A stretch of DNA of 32,983 bases from Pseudomonadota bacterium (GTDB taxonomy: Bacteria > Pseudomonadota > Gammaproteobacteria > Steroidobacterales > Steroidobacteraceae): positions 1 through 32,983 of the forward strand of contig JAJZMI010000149.1 of the NCBI GenBank assembly GCA_021798335.1, read 5' to 3'. The number at the start of each line of letters is the position of its first letter. Positions within the stretch are counted from its first letter, which is position 1. The translations under genes were made by a program, and so were the position numbers. Below, piece after piece: positions 1 to 10,048 of this stretch. Under the pieces are notes generated by a model that was not told where the DNA came from, ran no database searches, and was given only the letters and a program-made list of their open reading frames with translations.

Positions 1-878
1 AGCAGGCGCAATTGCAGGATCAGCTTGGGGCGGCCAAAGCTCCCGACGAACTTGGTGTACCGTCCAGGGTATTTCTGCACGTTGAAGAAGCCGTTGCCCA
101 GCATCATCCCGAGCACGTTCTCCCCTTTGGTCAAGAGCGCGGTCACATCGAAGGTGTCGTACAGAATCGTCTTGCGGTAATCCGTCCAGCCCGGATCGAG
201 CACACTGTGCGTCGCAGGCCGGCCGTTGACCGAGAGCGCGTACTGGCCCAGGCCGCAGACCGACACGATCGCGCGCGCCAAAGGCCTGTCGATCGTGAAC
301 GCGCGCCGAAACAGCGGCATCGCGTGCGGCACCTCGGGGGGGCCGCGATAGATCGTCGGCGGGGGTAGGGGATTCGGCGGCCAATCCGGGCCGTTCGAGA
401 TCCAATCGGCGCGCCATGCGTCCTGGCCCAGGATGCCCGTGCCGAAGCGGGCCGGCGCACTGAAGGGTCCGGCGCGGCCGCGCTGATCCCAGACCCGTAC
501 CGCCCACCAGTAGACGGACTGCGAGTTCAGCGGCAGGTCCTGCGTGGGCGCGATACGCAGCTCGCTCCCGGCCTGCACACCGCTGTCCCAGAGGGCGCCG
601 CGCCCGGCCCGGACCGTTGGGCGGGTGCGACCCACGATCACCTGGCAGGCGCTTTGGCCCAGTACTCGCCGGTCCGGATCACGCGCGCTCAATGTCCAGG
701 AAAACCGCGGTCGCGGCACATCAATTCCCGAAGCGGCGGCGCGCCACTCGACACAAAGATCCGCCGGCGCGAGGTCGCACGGCCCGGCCGGCGCCCCGGA
801 CCCCACCCGCCCCGGCTCGATTGCGGCGGCCGGGACCCCCAGCGCCAGCATGCGCAGCAGCTCGCGGCGCGAGCTCAT
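1..878 (-). CDS. alpha-L-rhamnosidase, GH78 family, N-terminal part (C-terminus beyond window start)
   Basis: Open frame on the minus strand from ATG at 878 to the window edge; absent from the ORF track because it has no stop. Translation MSSRRELLRMLALGVPAAAIEPG...DLCVEWRAAASGIDVPRPRFSWTLSARDPDRRVLGQSACQVIVGRT...LDPGWTDYRKTILYDTFDVTALLTKGENVLGMMLGNGFFNVQKYPGRYTKF matches the typical GH78 N-terminal domains; N-terminal export signal. Confidence 0.88.
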   Translation of the reverse strand, partial: MSSRRELLRMLALGVPAAAIEPGRVGSGAPAGPCDLAPADLCVEWRAAASGIDVPRPRFSWTLSARDPDRRVLGQSACQVIVGRTRPTVRAGRGALWDSGVQAGSELRIAPTQDLPLNSQSVYWWAVRVWDQRGRAGPFSAPARFGTGILGQDAWRADWISNGPDWPPNPLPPPTIYRGPPEVPHAMPLFRRAFTIDRPLARAIVSVCGLGQYALSVNGRPATHSVLDPGWTDYRKTILYDTFDVTALLTKGENVLGMMLGNGFFNVQKYPGRYTKFVGSFGRPKLILQLRL

Positions 879-925
879 GTCGCGTCCGCGCAACAGATCC
901 GAAGGTTCGGAAATGTGGTCGCCTG

Positions 926-940
926 TTTCATATTATGAGA
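926..940. promoter_or_regulatory. candidate operator palindrome TTTCATATTATGAGA in the divergent GH78 / TonB receptor promoter region
   Basis: 6 of 7 symmetric pairs in a 15-nt palindrome inside an AT-rich island (about 910-1010) between divergent genes; similar spacing to TTTCACTTCATGAAA at 10049-10063. Confidence 0.35.
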
Positions 941-1096
941 TTTCCCTTGCGCTGGGCCGCCTGGCAATGGTATTTATATTTATATACGAAGATTACGTCC
1001 GCCTGTAAACCAAAAAGCAGGGGGCGGCGCCACGGCATTCTTGGCGTTCGACATTTGCGCAACTGATTCGCACCAACCGACTGAGGGGGATTGACC

Positions 1097-3802
1097 ATGA
1101 AGCTTACGTCAAGGCTCGTGTCCGGAGCCGTCGCTCTGGCTATGGCGGGCGCTATTCCCGCTTGGGCCAAAACGGCCGTACCCGATGCCCAAGCCGCATC
1201 GTCCACCAACACGGCCGCGGCGGCCCAGAAGGATCCCAAGACCGCTCATTCGCCCGCGGTCCTGCAGGAAGTGGTCGTGAGCGGCATTCGTGCCAGTATG
1301 GAGAGCGCGCTGAACATCCAGCGCTTCTCAAACACCATCGTCGATGCGATCGTCGCATCCGAGATCGGCAAGCTCCCTGACGTCACGGCCATCGACGCCC
1401 TGCAGCGCATTCCGGGCATTCAGATCAGCCGGCAACTCGGCGAGGGCGGCGGTACGGTCAACATCGGCGGCTCGGTCATCATGAGCGGCTACGAGATCCG
1501 TGGCCTGCCCTACGCGGAGACGACTCTGAACGGCCGCGCAGTCTTCAGCGCGCAGGGAGATCGCGTCCTGAACCTGCAGGATATTCCATCGTCGCTGTTG
1601 GCGGGCATCGAGGTCTACAAGGATCCCACCGCGAGCTTGCTCGCCGGCGGTCTTGCCGGCACGGTCAATCTGATCACCCACAAGCCGTTCGACTTCCACG
1701 GCCCGCAGCTCGACGTGAATGCCGGGGAGACCTACGGCAGCATGATCGGCACGGCGAGGCCGAACTTCAACGTGCTGGGCAGCAATATCTGGCACACGGG
1801 AATCGGCAAGGTCGGCGCGATGCTCGACTTTTCCTACCACGACCGCGCTTACCGCGAAGACGGAATCACCAACAGTTCCATCGCCACCAACAGCACGGCC
1901 GTGCCGGGCAAGATCATCGACTACACCAACGGCGTGTACAACACCATGTTCATCGGCAATCGCCGCCGCATCGGCGTCGATGCCGTCCTGCAATGGCAGC
2001 CCACGCGGGACTTCCAGATGTACGCCGAGGCCACGAGCGAGGACTTCGTCTGGGCGCAAAATCAATACAGCTTCTACACACAGCAGGGCGCCGGCACCAT
2101 TGCGCCCGGCTCCGTCTCCCTGTTCCCGGGCACCAACGACGTCCGCTCCCTCACTATCCAGAATGCGCTGGTCAGCAGCGTCGGCGCGTGGCGCACCGTC
2201 GAGGACGTCAATCGCCAGTTCAACCTGCATGCCGTGTGGACACCGGGCGCTTGGACCGTGGCGGGCGACCTGAGCTACACCAAGGCGACCGAGCGGTTGA
2301 ACAACCCGGCTGTGGACATCGGTACCACCGTGCCCGCGCTGACCCAGATCAACTCCGAGTCCGGAGTCACACAGTCTCTGGTCCCGGGGTTCAATCTGAC
2401 CAATATCGCCAATTTCAACGACAGCACGGCGAGCAACTACCACAGCTACCTGTACGATACCGAGCAGCATTTCCGCGGTAGCGAGATCGCGGTCAGCCTC
2501 AATGCAACCTATGCGTTCGCGCACGGCTTCCTGACCTCCGTCGAAACCGGCATCCGCCTCGCCGACCGCAAGGATGCCTTCCACCAATGGACCACATTCA
2601 CCGGCATAGATTCGGCGCAGATCCAGACCAATGCGCCGTGGTTCAACCACGTCCCGCTGAGTCCGTTCTTCTCGGCCTACACCTCGACGCCCATCGAGCC
2701 GCCGTACGCCGTATATAACCCGAATCTCCTGCACCATGAGCCCAACTCGGTATACCAGGCCTTCGGTGCGCCGTTGCCGCTCGACACGGGAGCCCAGGAT
2801 TACCACGTCGATGAGCGCGACTACGCCGGGTTCGTGCAGTTGAACTTCGCGCACCGGATCGCTGGCATCCCGATGTCCGGCAACGTTGGTGTCCGCTTCG
2901 TGCGGCACGAGGATTTCCTCAATGGCGAGCTGAGCAGCGGCGGGGTATTGATCCCGCATACCTTCGCCACCGGCGAATCCAATCCCCTGCCGAGTCTGAA
3001 CCTGCTGTTCAAGCTGACGCACGACCTCGAGCTGCGCCTGGCCGCGTCACAGGCGATCGCCTATCCGGACTTCAGTCAGATGCGCCCGTCGATCGCACTG
3101 CTGCCGGCGCAGGGCGCCGCGAGCGGCGGCAACCCGTATCTGAAGCCCATGAAGGCCAATCAGTTCGACGCGTCGCTGGCCTACTACTTCGCGCCGGGTG
3201 CGGTCGTCAGCGGCGACATCTTCTACAAGAAGCTGAGCAACTTCTGGCTCTCCGAGACCAAGCAGGACGCCTTCGCGATCGATGGGATCAAGTACAACCT
3301 CACCGGTCCGATCGATGGCGGCGCCGCAACCATCAAGGGTGCGGAATTCAACTACCAGCAGTTTTTTCGTCAGCTGCCGGGCTGGTTGAGCGGCCTCGGT
3401 TTCGACGCCAATTACACCTACATCGCGGCGGCCGCGCCCACGGCGGTGCTGGGTCAGACCACGACGCTCCCGGGACTTTCCAAGGACAGCTACAACCTGA
3501 TCGGCATCTACGAGAAGGGCCCGATCTCATTCCGCGTGGCCTACAACTGGCGCAGCTCGTTCTACACCTCGCTGTACACGGGCTCGAACGCGCAGCTGGC
3601 CGCGAACCCGATCTACACCGCGAGCTACGGCTGGCTGGACGCTTCGCTGCAATACACCGTCAACCACCACGTCCAGGTGTACATCGACGGCTCGAACATC
3701 CTCGGCACGAAGCAGACCTTCTATTACGGTGTGCCGACGCTGCCCCAGGGCGCTACCATCGACGATCGGATCGTGATGGTCGGGGCGAACGTGAAGTTCT
3801 GA
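1097..3802 (+). CDS. TonB-dependent receptor, Xanthomonas/Caulobacter-type carbohydrate receptor
   Basis: Signal peptide MKLTSRLVSGAVALAMAGAIPAWA, plug-domain text VVVSGIRASMESALNIQRFSNTIVDAIVASEIGKLPDVTAIDALQRIPGIQISR, C-terminal aromatic VMVGANVKF. ATG at 1097 with GAGGGGG upstream is preferred over TTG at 1091. Confidence 0.95.
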   Translation: MKLTSRLVSGAVALAMAGAIPAWAKTAVPDAQAASSTNTAAAAQKDPKTAHSPAVLQEVVVSGIRASMESALNIQRFSNTIVDAIVASEIGKLPDVTAIDALQRIPGIQISRQLGEGGGTVNIGGSVIMSGYEIRGLPYAETTLNGRAVFSAQGDRVLNLQDIPSSLLAGIEVYKDPTASLLAGGLAGTVNLITHKPFDFHGPQLDVNAGETYGSMIGTARPNFNVLGSNIWHTGIGKVGAMLDFSYHDRAYREDGITNSSIATNSTAVPGKIIDYTNGVYNTMFIGNRRRIGVDAVLQWQPTRDFQMYAEATSEDFVWAQNQYSFYTQQGAGTIAPGSVSLFPGTNDVRSLTIQNALVSSVGAWRTVEDVNRQFNLHAVWTPGAWTVAGDLSYTKATERLNNPAVDIGTTVPALTQINSESGVTQSLVPGFNLTNIANFNDSTASNYHSYLYDTEQHFRGSEIAVSLNATYAFAHGFLTSVETGIRLADRKDAFHQWTTFTGIDSAQIQTNAPWFNHVPLSPFFSAYTSTPIEPPYAVYNPNLLHHEPNSVYQAFGAPLPLDTGAQDYHVDERDYAGFVQLNFAHRIAGIPMSGNVGVRFVRHEDFLNGELSSGGVLIPHTFATGESNPLPSLNLLFKLTHDLELRLAASQAIAYPDFSQMRPSIALLPAQGAASGGNPYLKPMKANQFDASLAYYFAPGAVVSGDIFYKKLSNFWLSETKQDAFAIDGIKYNLTGPIDGGAATIKGAEFNYQQFFRQLPGWLSGLGFDANYTYIAAAAPTAVLGQTTTLPGLSKDSYNLIGIYEKGPISFRVAYNWRSSFYTSLYTGSNAQLAANPIYTASYGWLDASLQYTVNHHVQVYIDGSNILGTKQTFYYGVPTLPQGATIDDRIVMVGANVKF

Positions 3803-3823
3803 GGAGCGTACACGGGGAAAGTC

Positions 3824-4987
3824 ATGGTGGATCTGGACAGACGGACGATTCTGACCGGGCTGGCGGCCGTGGCCGGCGCCGGGCTCACGTCCGGACGCGC
3901 GGCCGTCGGGCCGCGCGTCCGGTCCGGCGGCGCCTCGCGCAACGGGCTGGCGCTGCCGGGCATTGCGCCCTTTCGCACGCCCTACAAGTTGCAGCGCCGC
4001 ATCCTCACCCGCTCCGGCGTGCCCGGCAGCTTCGACCGGCTGAAGGTGGATTGTCCGTTCGTCTTCGAGTCCTGTGGCCGCTATTATCTGACCTACATCG
4101 GCTTCGACGGCATCGGCTATCAGACCGGACTCGCCGAATCCGACGATCTGGAGCATTGGCGGCGCGCCGGACTCATCCTCCGGCGCCATCCCAACAATCC
4201 GGTCATCCGTTACAATATTGCCATGATGTCGATCCTGCGTGAGGACGGGCTGCATTCCAGCGGCTCGCTCATCAAGGTCGAGGGCCGCTACGTGGCCACC
4301 TGGTTCGCCTGCCCGCATCCGGGATACGAGCAGGGGCCGGGCGTGATCGGCCTCGCATTCAGCGAGGACCTGTATCATTGGGAGGTCACCGAGCCGATTC
4401 TCCGGCCGGATCCGGCACTTCCCTGGGAGGCCGGCGGCCTGTACAAGGCCTACCTGATCAGGAACGACGACCTCTACTATATCTTCTACAATGCCAAGAC
4501 CGATCACCCCACGGACTGGCACGAACAGATCGGCATTGCGACCTCGCCCGACCTGAAGACCTGGACCCGCTACCCGGGCAACCCGGTGATTCGCAACGGC
4601 GGCCCGAAGTCATGGGACACGCGCTTCGCCAGCGATCCGTGCGTGGTGCGCTGGGGACCGTGGTGGGGCGTGTATTATTACGGCTTCGCCAATGACGGTC
4701 ACGCGCGCGATCTGCTCGCGCTCGGGCTCGATCCGTATCATTTGACCAAAGTCCCGCAGATCATGCTGAACGTGGGGCCGCCGGGATCCATCGACGCGGA
4801 CTTCGCACACAAGCCGTCGATCATCTATGCCAACGACACGCTCTATCAGTTCTACTGCTGCGTGAGCGGCAAGTGGCCCCATGATGATCGCGCGATCAGC
4901 CTGGCGCGCTCCAGGCCCTGGCCCAAAGCCGCACAAGAGGACGAGGCGCCAACCCCCTCCCCCGGCGCGAGCCCTTCCGGCCTCTGA
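3824..4987 (+). CDS. secreted five-bladed beta-propeller glycoside hydrolase-like protein (GH43/GH32-like fold)
   Basis: Twin-arginine-like leader DRRTILTGLAAVAGAGL; repeated blade motifs YYLTYIGFDG...LAESDDLEHW, GLAFSEDLYHW, YYIFYNAKTD...IGIATSPDLKTWTRYPGNPVI. Confidence 0.72.
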   Translation: MVDLDRRTILTGLAAVAGAGLTSGRAAVGPRVRSGGASRNGLALPGIAPFRTPYKLQRRILTRSGVPGSFDRLKVDCPFVFESCGRYYLTYIGFDGIGYQTGLAESDDLEHWRRAGLILRRHPNNPVIRYNIAMMSILREDGLHSSGSLIKVEGRYVATWFACPHPGYEQGPGVIGLAFSEDLYHWEVTEPILRPDPALPWEAGGLYKAYLIRNDDLYYIFYNAKTDHPTDWHEQIGIATSPDLKTWTRYPGNPVIRNGGPKSWDTRFASDPCVVRWGPWWGVYYYGFANDGHARDLLALGLDPYHLTKVPQIMLNVGPPGSIDADFAHKPSIIYANDTLYQFYCCVSGKWPHDDRAISLARSRPWPKAAQEDEAPTPSPGASPSGL

Positions 4988-5002
4988 CGAAGATCCCCCT
5001 CA

Positions 5003-5036
5003 GCGCGGCGCCGTGCCAGGACGGCCGGTGCCGCGC
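5003..5036. terminator. probable bidirectional terminator hairpin between convergent genes
   Basis: Arms GCGCGGCGCCG (5003-5013) and CGGTGCCGCGC (5026-5036), one G.T pair, further GCC/GGC pairing in the loop, followed by CTTCTTCTCC; lies between convergent stops at 4987 and 5055. Confidence 0.5.
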
Positions 5037-5054
5037 CTTCTTCTCCGCAATGCG

Positions 5055-5816
5055 CTACTGCAGGTTGACAAATAGTCCGCCGTCGACGAGCACCGCGGCG
5101 CCTGTCACATACCGCGCCAGATCGGAGGCCAGAAAGACGACGCAGCCTGCCACATCCTCGGGCTCACCCAGCCGGCCGAGCGGAATGCGCTTTTCCATGT
5201 GGGCCCGCTTGGCCGGGTCGGCCAGGTCCTCTCGGTTGATGTCGGTCGCGATGGTGCCGGGCATGAGGGAATTGCAGCGGATGCCGTACGGTCCGAGCGC
5301 GATCGCGCACGACTGCATCAGGGAATGTACGCCGGCCTTCGTCGGCGTGTAATGCGCCTGCATCCCGCCGCCGACCAGGGCACTGATCGAACTGATCGCG
5401 ATCAGCGCGCCGCCGGTGCCCTGATGCTTCATCCGGCGTGCCGCGGCTTGCGTCATGTAATAGGCCCCGTGCAGATTGATGGCCATGGTGCGCTCGAACA
5501 CCTCGAGGGGCGTGTCGAGGAAGGCGTGGAACGGACAGATTCCGGCGTTGCTCACGAACACGTCGACCCCGCCCAGGGCCGCGCTCGCCGCCGTGATGAA
5601 GCGCTCGGCCGATTCCGGGCGCGCCACATCGCCTTCCACCTCGACGGCCCGCCGTCCCAGCCGGGCGATCTCGGCCAGGGTCGCATCGATCCCCTCCCGG
5701 TCCCTGAACCAGTTCAGGCCGACATCGGCGCCCTGACGGGCGCACTCGATGGCGGTCGCGCGGCCGATGCCGCGCGACGCGCCGGTGATCAGGACCGTCT
5801 TGCCTTCGAGCAGCAT
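5055..5816 (-). CDS. SDR family dehydrogenase, probable L-rhamnose 1-dehydrogenase (NAD(P)+)
   Basis: MLLEGKTVLITGASRGIGRATAIECARQGADVGLNW...NAGICPFHAFLDTP...SSISALVGGGMQAHYTPTKAGVHSLMQSCAIALGPYGIRCNSLMPGTIATDINREDL...GRYVTGAAVLVDGGLFVNLQ-type text; closely resembles characterised L-rhamnose 1-dehydrogenases as I recall them. Confidence 0.85.
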   Translation of the reverse strand: MLLEGKTVLITGASRGIGRATAIECARQGADVGLNWFRDREGIDATLAEIARLGRRAVEVEGDVARPESAERFITAASAALGGVDVFVSNAGICPFHAFLDTPLEVFERTMAINLHGAYYMTQAAARRMKHQGTGGALIAISSISALVGGGMQAHYTPTKAGVHSLMQSCAIALGPYGIRCNSLMPGTIATDINREDLADPAKRAHMEKRIPLGRLGEPEDVAGCVVFLASDLARYVTGAAVLVDGGLFVNLQ

Positions 5817-5826
5817 GACTTGACCT

Positions 5827-7521
5827 CTAGTGTCGTTGCCGAGGCGCGCCGCGGCTGAGGATCTTCAGCGCATACGGCATCTTGCTCTTGGAGGGCGGCA
5901 GCCGCACGAGCAGTCCATCGGCGGTCTGCCGCCAGCGGACCGGCGCCGCGTCCCCGAGCAGGCTCACGTGCGTGATCGGTCCGTGAAGATAGGGCGTCGC
6001 CGCATACAGAACCCGGATCAACACGTTCCCGTTGTCCGGCCGGACCAGCCCGAGCGCATAGAGCACGCCGAGCTTGCGGGTGAAGCGAATGTCCCTCGGG
6101 GTATAGCGCTGTCCGTAGTCGGTCAGCGAGCCCGACGGCCCGACGGTGGGACCTTCCCCGTACAGCACCCACGGGCGCGTGCCGTAGATGGCCTGCCCAT
6201 TCACCTGCAGCCATGCGCCCATCCGTAGCAGAATTCGGCGGACCTTGGCCGGTATCGTGCCGTTGCCGCGCGGTCCGATGTTCAGCAGCATGTTGCCGTT
6301 CTTGCTCACGATGTCGATCAGGTCGGTGAGCAGCGAGCGGGCGGTGCGATAGTGGTCGTGACGCACGTAGCCCCAGGAATCCAGGCTCACCGAGGTGTCG
6401 GTCTGCCAGGGCCGCAGGCTGAGGTAATTGCGCTTGCCGCGCTCGATATCCTGCACTGCCGCGCCCCGCGGGAAGGCATGCAGCTTATACGTCAACACCA
6501 CACCCTGATGGCGCGCAGCCGCCGAGTTGTAATAGTACGCCGCCATTTTCTTCAAATACGGCGCGAACGCAGGCTGATTGATCCACCAGTCGAAATAGAT
6601 CAGGTCCGGGTGATACTCATCAACGAGCTCCGTGCTGCGCGCCAGCCAGTCGCGCAGGAATGCCTTGGAGGGGGGGAGCCAGTCCTGAAGCTGGCTCGGG
6701 TTGGGTTCCCCGCGGCCATGCACGCCGGGCAAGTTCATCGGCTCGGCCGGACCGTACAGGCCGGCGTAGCGCGGGTTGTCGACATCGGAGTCGTACTTCG
6801 TCCCCGGGTGATACCACCACCAGTGCTCGGCTCTGTGCGAGGAGACGCCAAAGCGCATGCCGTCGGCATGCACGGCTTTCTCGAGTTCCCCGATCAGGTC
6901 CTGCTTCGGGCCCATACGCGCGGCGTCCCACAGCGTGAATTTGGAGTTGTATTCCGCGAACCCGTCGCAATGTTCCGCGACCGGCACGACATAGCGCGCC
7001 CCGGCGCGCCTGAACAGTGCGGCCCAGGCTTTGGGGTTGAACTTCGCCATGGTGAACTTCGCAATGAAGTTCTTGTAGCCGAACTTCGCTTGCGGTCCAT
7101 ACACCGCGCGCTCGTAGTCGTAGGCGAGCGAGTCCTTGACGTACATGTTCCGCGAGTACCACTCGTTCTGAAACGCCGGCACCGAGAACACGCCCCAATG
7201 GATGAAGATGCCGAACTTGGCGTTGCGAAACCAGCGCGGCGCGTGATAGGCCTCGAGCGAGCGCCAGGACGCCTTGAACGGTCCGCGGCGCGCGCCGGCG
7301 GCCACTTTGTGCATCTGCTCGTGCAGCAGCTGCTCGTAATTCTTCGGCTCGTTCCACAGGGGCGGGAATGTGTGGACGCTGTAGACCTGATGCGCGGCGG
7401 CGGGGAGCGCCGCGGCGCAGGCGAACGGCCAGCCGCAGCCGAGCCACAGCGCCGCCAGGCAGGAGCGACTCAGGGCACGGCGGCGCGCACGGCGCTCGGG
7501 GGAGGTGGGGCAATCGGGCAT
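5827..7521 (-). CDS. alpha-L-fucosidase, GH29 family, exported
   Basis: PRWFRNAKFGIFIHWGVFSVPAFQNEWYSRNMY, YVVPVAEHCDGFAEYNSKFTLWDA, DLIYFDWWIN, LLTDLIDIVSKNGNMLLNIGPRGNGTIP are classic GH29 motifs. Start placed at ATG 7521 (MPDCPTSPERR plus hydrophobic leader). Confidence 0.92.
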   Translation of the reverse strand: MPDCPTSPERRARRRALSRSCLAALWLGCGWPFACAAALPAAAHQVYSVHTFPPLWNEPKNYEQLLHEQMHKVAAGARRGPFKASWRSLEAYHAPRWFRNAKFGIFIHWGVFSVPAFQNEWYSRNMYVKDSLAYDYERAVYGPQAKFGYKNFIAKFTMAKFNPKAWAALFRRAGARYVVPVAEHCDGFAEYNSKFTLWDAARMGPKQDLIGELEKAVHADGMRFGVSSHRAEHWWWYHPGTKYDSDVDNPRYAGLYGPAEPMNLPGVHGRGEPNPSQLQDWLPPSKAFLRDWLARSTELVDEYHPDLIYFDWWINQPAFAPYLKKMAAYYYNSAAARHQGVVLTYKLHAFPRGAAVQDIERGKRNYLSLRPWQTDTSVSLDSWGYVRHDHYRTARSLLTDLIDIVSKNGNMLLNIGPRGNGTIPAKVRRILLRMGAWLQVNGQAIYGTRPWVLYGEGPTVGPSGSLTDYGQRYTPRDIRFTRKLGVLYALGLVRPDNGNVLIRVLYAATPYLHGPITHVSLLGDAAPVRWRQTADGLLVRLPPSKSKMPYALKILSRGAPRQRH

Positions 7522-7555
7522 GTCAGCCTCTCGAGTGATGTGGCGGATGTGGTAC

Positions 7556-9664
7556 TCACGGCTGGAGCGGGCGCTCCAGCACGGCGACGCCCTGCGGACG
7601 CAACCGGACCGTGCGCAGGATCCGGCCCGGATGCAGAACATCGTGCATCGCATAGGGCAGGCGAACCGCACGGCGCCGCTTGCCGTGATTGATGATGATG
7701 ACGACCTCGCGACCGTCTCCCACGCGGCGCATCAGCTCGACGCCGGGCGGCAGGAGACCGAAGGGCGAGTGCACGCCGGCGGCGGCGAGCCGGTGCGCGA
7801 CGAACGCATGCATCAAGCGCCGATCGAGGATCGTGCCGAGATAGACGATTGCGCCGCGCCCGTAGCGGTGCTCGAGGGCGGCGGGCCTGCCGGTGAGCCA
7901 GGCGTTGCCCGCTCCGTAGCGCAGCAGCACGCGCGTCGCGCTCGAGTGCGGCGTCAGCGCTTCGGCCCAGATACGCCCGGTACCATGCCCCGCGGCCCCG
8001 GAGACGGCGACTGGCGCAGCGAGCGCGTAGTATTGTTGGACCCGGCCGCCGAGCAACGGCGCCAGCGGACCCGGCTGGCTCTGCACGTTCAGACGGTTGT
8101 ACCGATCCTTCATGCCGCTGCGCGGCCCGAGCACGAGTACCCCGCCGCCGAGCACGTAGTGGCGCAGGTGCCGGGCGAGCCTCTTGGAGATGACATTCAG
8201 GCTGGGCGCGAACACGATCTTGTAGCGCGTCAGCGGCGCGCGCGCCGAGACGATGTCGACCGAGTGGGTCAGGTTCTCCAGCGGCCGGTAATAATCGAGC
8301 AGCACGCGCAGCTGGCGGTAACGAACCGTCTGGCGCTGAAAATCGATCGCCCACCGGCTGGCGTAGGACAGCAGCAGCGCCACCCGCGAGCGTGGCGTGG
8401 TACCGGCGATGATCGGTGAGGCGCGCTTGAATTCCCGGCCGATCCGCGCGACCTCGGCGTACAGCGGCTCGGGTTTCCCGTCCGGTCCCACCAGCGTGCC
8501 GTGATACTGCTCCTGGCCGCCGAGGGCGCTGCGCCACTGCCAGAACAGCACCGCGTCGGCCCCATGGCCGATCGACTCCCAGGTCATGGCGCGTACCCCG
8601 CCTTTGACGAGGGAGTTGCTGATCGGCGCCCAATCGACGAAACCCGGCTGCGTTTCCATGACCCAGTAGTCCTGCCGCTTCAGGCCGCGTATGAAATCGC
8701 TCATGGCACCATTGCGGTAGAAGTCGAGCTGACCTTCGCCGACATAATCGTCCCACGCGGCGATATCGAGCGGCCGGGTGATCGTGTAGTGATTCCAGTG
8801 GGCACTCCAGCCGAGGCCGCCGATGTTGGTGGTGACGAACTGCCACGGCGCGATGTGCGCGCGCAAGGCCTCGAGCTGGTTGCGCTGATACCCGAGCCAG
8901 GTGGCGGTGACGAACTGGCGGTGCGCCAGCATCAGGCCCGGGTTGCCCGGCCGGTCATTGAGCGGGATCTGATTCCAGGCGGTGTACGTCTGGCTCCAGT
9001 ACGCCGTGGTCCAATCCCGATTGAGCGCCGCCAGGGATCCGAAGCGCCGCTCGAGCCACTGATGGAACTGCCGGCGCGCCGCGGCCCCGAACGACTCGTT
9101 GGTGTACTCGTTGTCGATCTGCCAGCCGATGACGTCGGGGTCGTGCCCGAAGCGCTCTGCCAGGCGCGTCACGATATCGCGGCAGAACCTGCGATACAGG
9201 GGGCTCGCGTACGAGAACTGGCGGCGATTGCCGTGCTGGGCCGGCCGCCCGTCGGCATGGATTCGCAGTACTTGCGGGTAGCGGCTCGTCAGCCAAACCG
9301 GTGGGGCGTCCGTCGGCGTCCCGATCACGACACGGATATGGTGACGGGCCGCTTCCGCGATGGCGCGCTCGAGCCATCCGAAGTGATAGTCACCCGGATG
9401 CGGCTCGAGCGTGCTCCAGGCGAACTCGCCGACTCGCACGACGTTGATGCCGGCGGCCTGCATCAAGGCCAAGTCCTTCGGCCAGCGTGTTTCGGGCCAT
9501 TGCTCCGGATACCAGGCCGCGCCGAGCCACAGGCGTCCGAGCGCGGTATGCAGCGCCGGTGCCGGGTCCGGCGCTGGTGCGGCTGCGGGCCGCACCCCCG
9601 CGACACACGTCAGCGCAAGCGCTGCGAGGGCGGCGCACGCGAGCCGGGATTGCCTGCGGCGCAT
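7556..9664 (-). CDS. beta-galactosidase, GH42 family, exported
   Basis: LWLGAAWYPEQWPETRWPKDLALMQAAGINVVRVGEFAWSTLEP...DVIGWQIDNEYTNESFG...WVMETQPGFVDW (GH42 acid/base NE and nucleophile E motifs). ATG at 9664 with signal peptide MRRRQSRLACAALAALALTCVAGV; the listed upstream extension to 10714 is spurious. Confidence 0.93.
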   Translation of the reverse strand: MRRRQSRLACAALAALALTCVAGVRPAAAPAPDPAPALHTALGRLWLGAAWYPEQWPETRWPKDLALMQAAGINVVRVGEFAWSTLEPHPGDYHFGWLERAIAEAARHHIRVVIGTPTDAPPVWLTSRYPQVLRIHADGRPAQHGNRRQFSYASPLYRRFCRDIVTRLAERFGHDPDVIGWQIDNEYTNESFGAAARRQFHQWLERRFGSLAALNRDWTTAYWSQTYTAWNQIPLNDRPGNPGLMLAHRQFVTATWLGYQRNQLEALRAHIAPWQFVTTNIGGLGWSAHWNHYTITRPLDIAAWDDYVGEGQLDFYRNGAMSDFIRGLKRQDYWVMETQPGFVDWAPISNSLVKGGVRAMTWESIGHGADAVLFWQWRSALGGQEQYHGTLVGPDGKPEPLYAEVARIGREFKRASPIIAGTTPRSRVALLLSYASRWAIDFQRQTVRYRQLRVLLDYYRPLENLTHSVDIVSARAPLTRYKIVFAPSLNVISKRLARHLRHYVLGGGVLVLGPRSGMKDRYNRLNVQSQPGPLAPLLGGRVQQYYALAAPVAVSGAAGHGTGRIWAEALTPHSSATRVLLRYGAGNAWLTGRPAALEHRYGRGAIVYLGTILDRRLMHAFVAHRLAAAGVHSPFGLLPPGVELMRRVGDGREVVIIINHGKRRRAVRLPYAMHDVLHPGRILRTVRLRPQGVAVLERPLQP

Positions 9665-10041
9665 CACGCGCGCGATGCCCACAGCACGCTGACCTGGTGG
9701 GGCGGCAGTGCTACGGTACGGCGCGCAGGTCCGGCGGTGAGCATCGGGCTCGTCGGCGACGGCAGATGCAGATGCACGGTCTGCATCAGCGCCGGAACCA
9801 GCGGCCTGCGCGACTCGAGCCACTGCTCCGGATACCAGGCCGTGCCGAGCAGCAGCGGGGGGCGAGGCGCCGCGACCGCCGGCACCCCACCGAACGCGCC
9901 GGCCAGGTACAGCCCCAGCAGCACATGGCGCATGCGCCACCACGCCGCGCGTGCTGCCGGGCTCGAGCGAGGGGACTGTGGATTCGCTTGCATGAGCTGC
10001 TCCGGATGCGCCGCCGCTACCGTCGCCGGCGGCGTAAGCAA
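9664..10041 (-). pseudogene. remnant of a second GH42-like beta-galactosidase (internal deletion; N- and C-terminal ends fused in frame)
   Basis: 125-aa ORF with leader ...RHVLLGLYLAGAFGGVPAVAAPRPPLLLGTAWYPEQWLESRRPLVPALMQ joined directly to a C-terminal-like stretch TVHLHLPSPTSPMLTAGPARRTVALPPHQVSVLWASRA; compare LWLGAAWYPEQWPETRWPKDLALMQ of the adjacent intact GH42. Stop overlaps the intact gene start (TGATG). Confidence 0.7.
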
Positions 10042-10048
10042 GAGAGAG

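Noticed and set aside
1328-3022. 564-aa minus-strand ORF opposite the TonB receptor
   Set aside because: Antisense shadow ORF typical of high-GC DNA; no recognisable domain, and the plus strand encodes a clear receptor.
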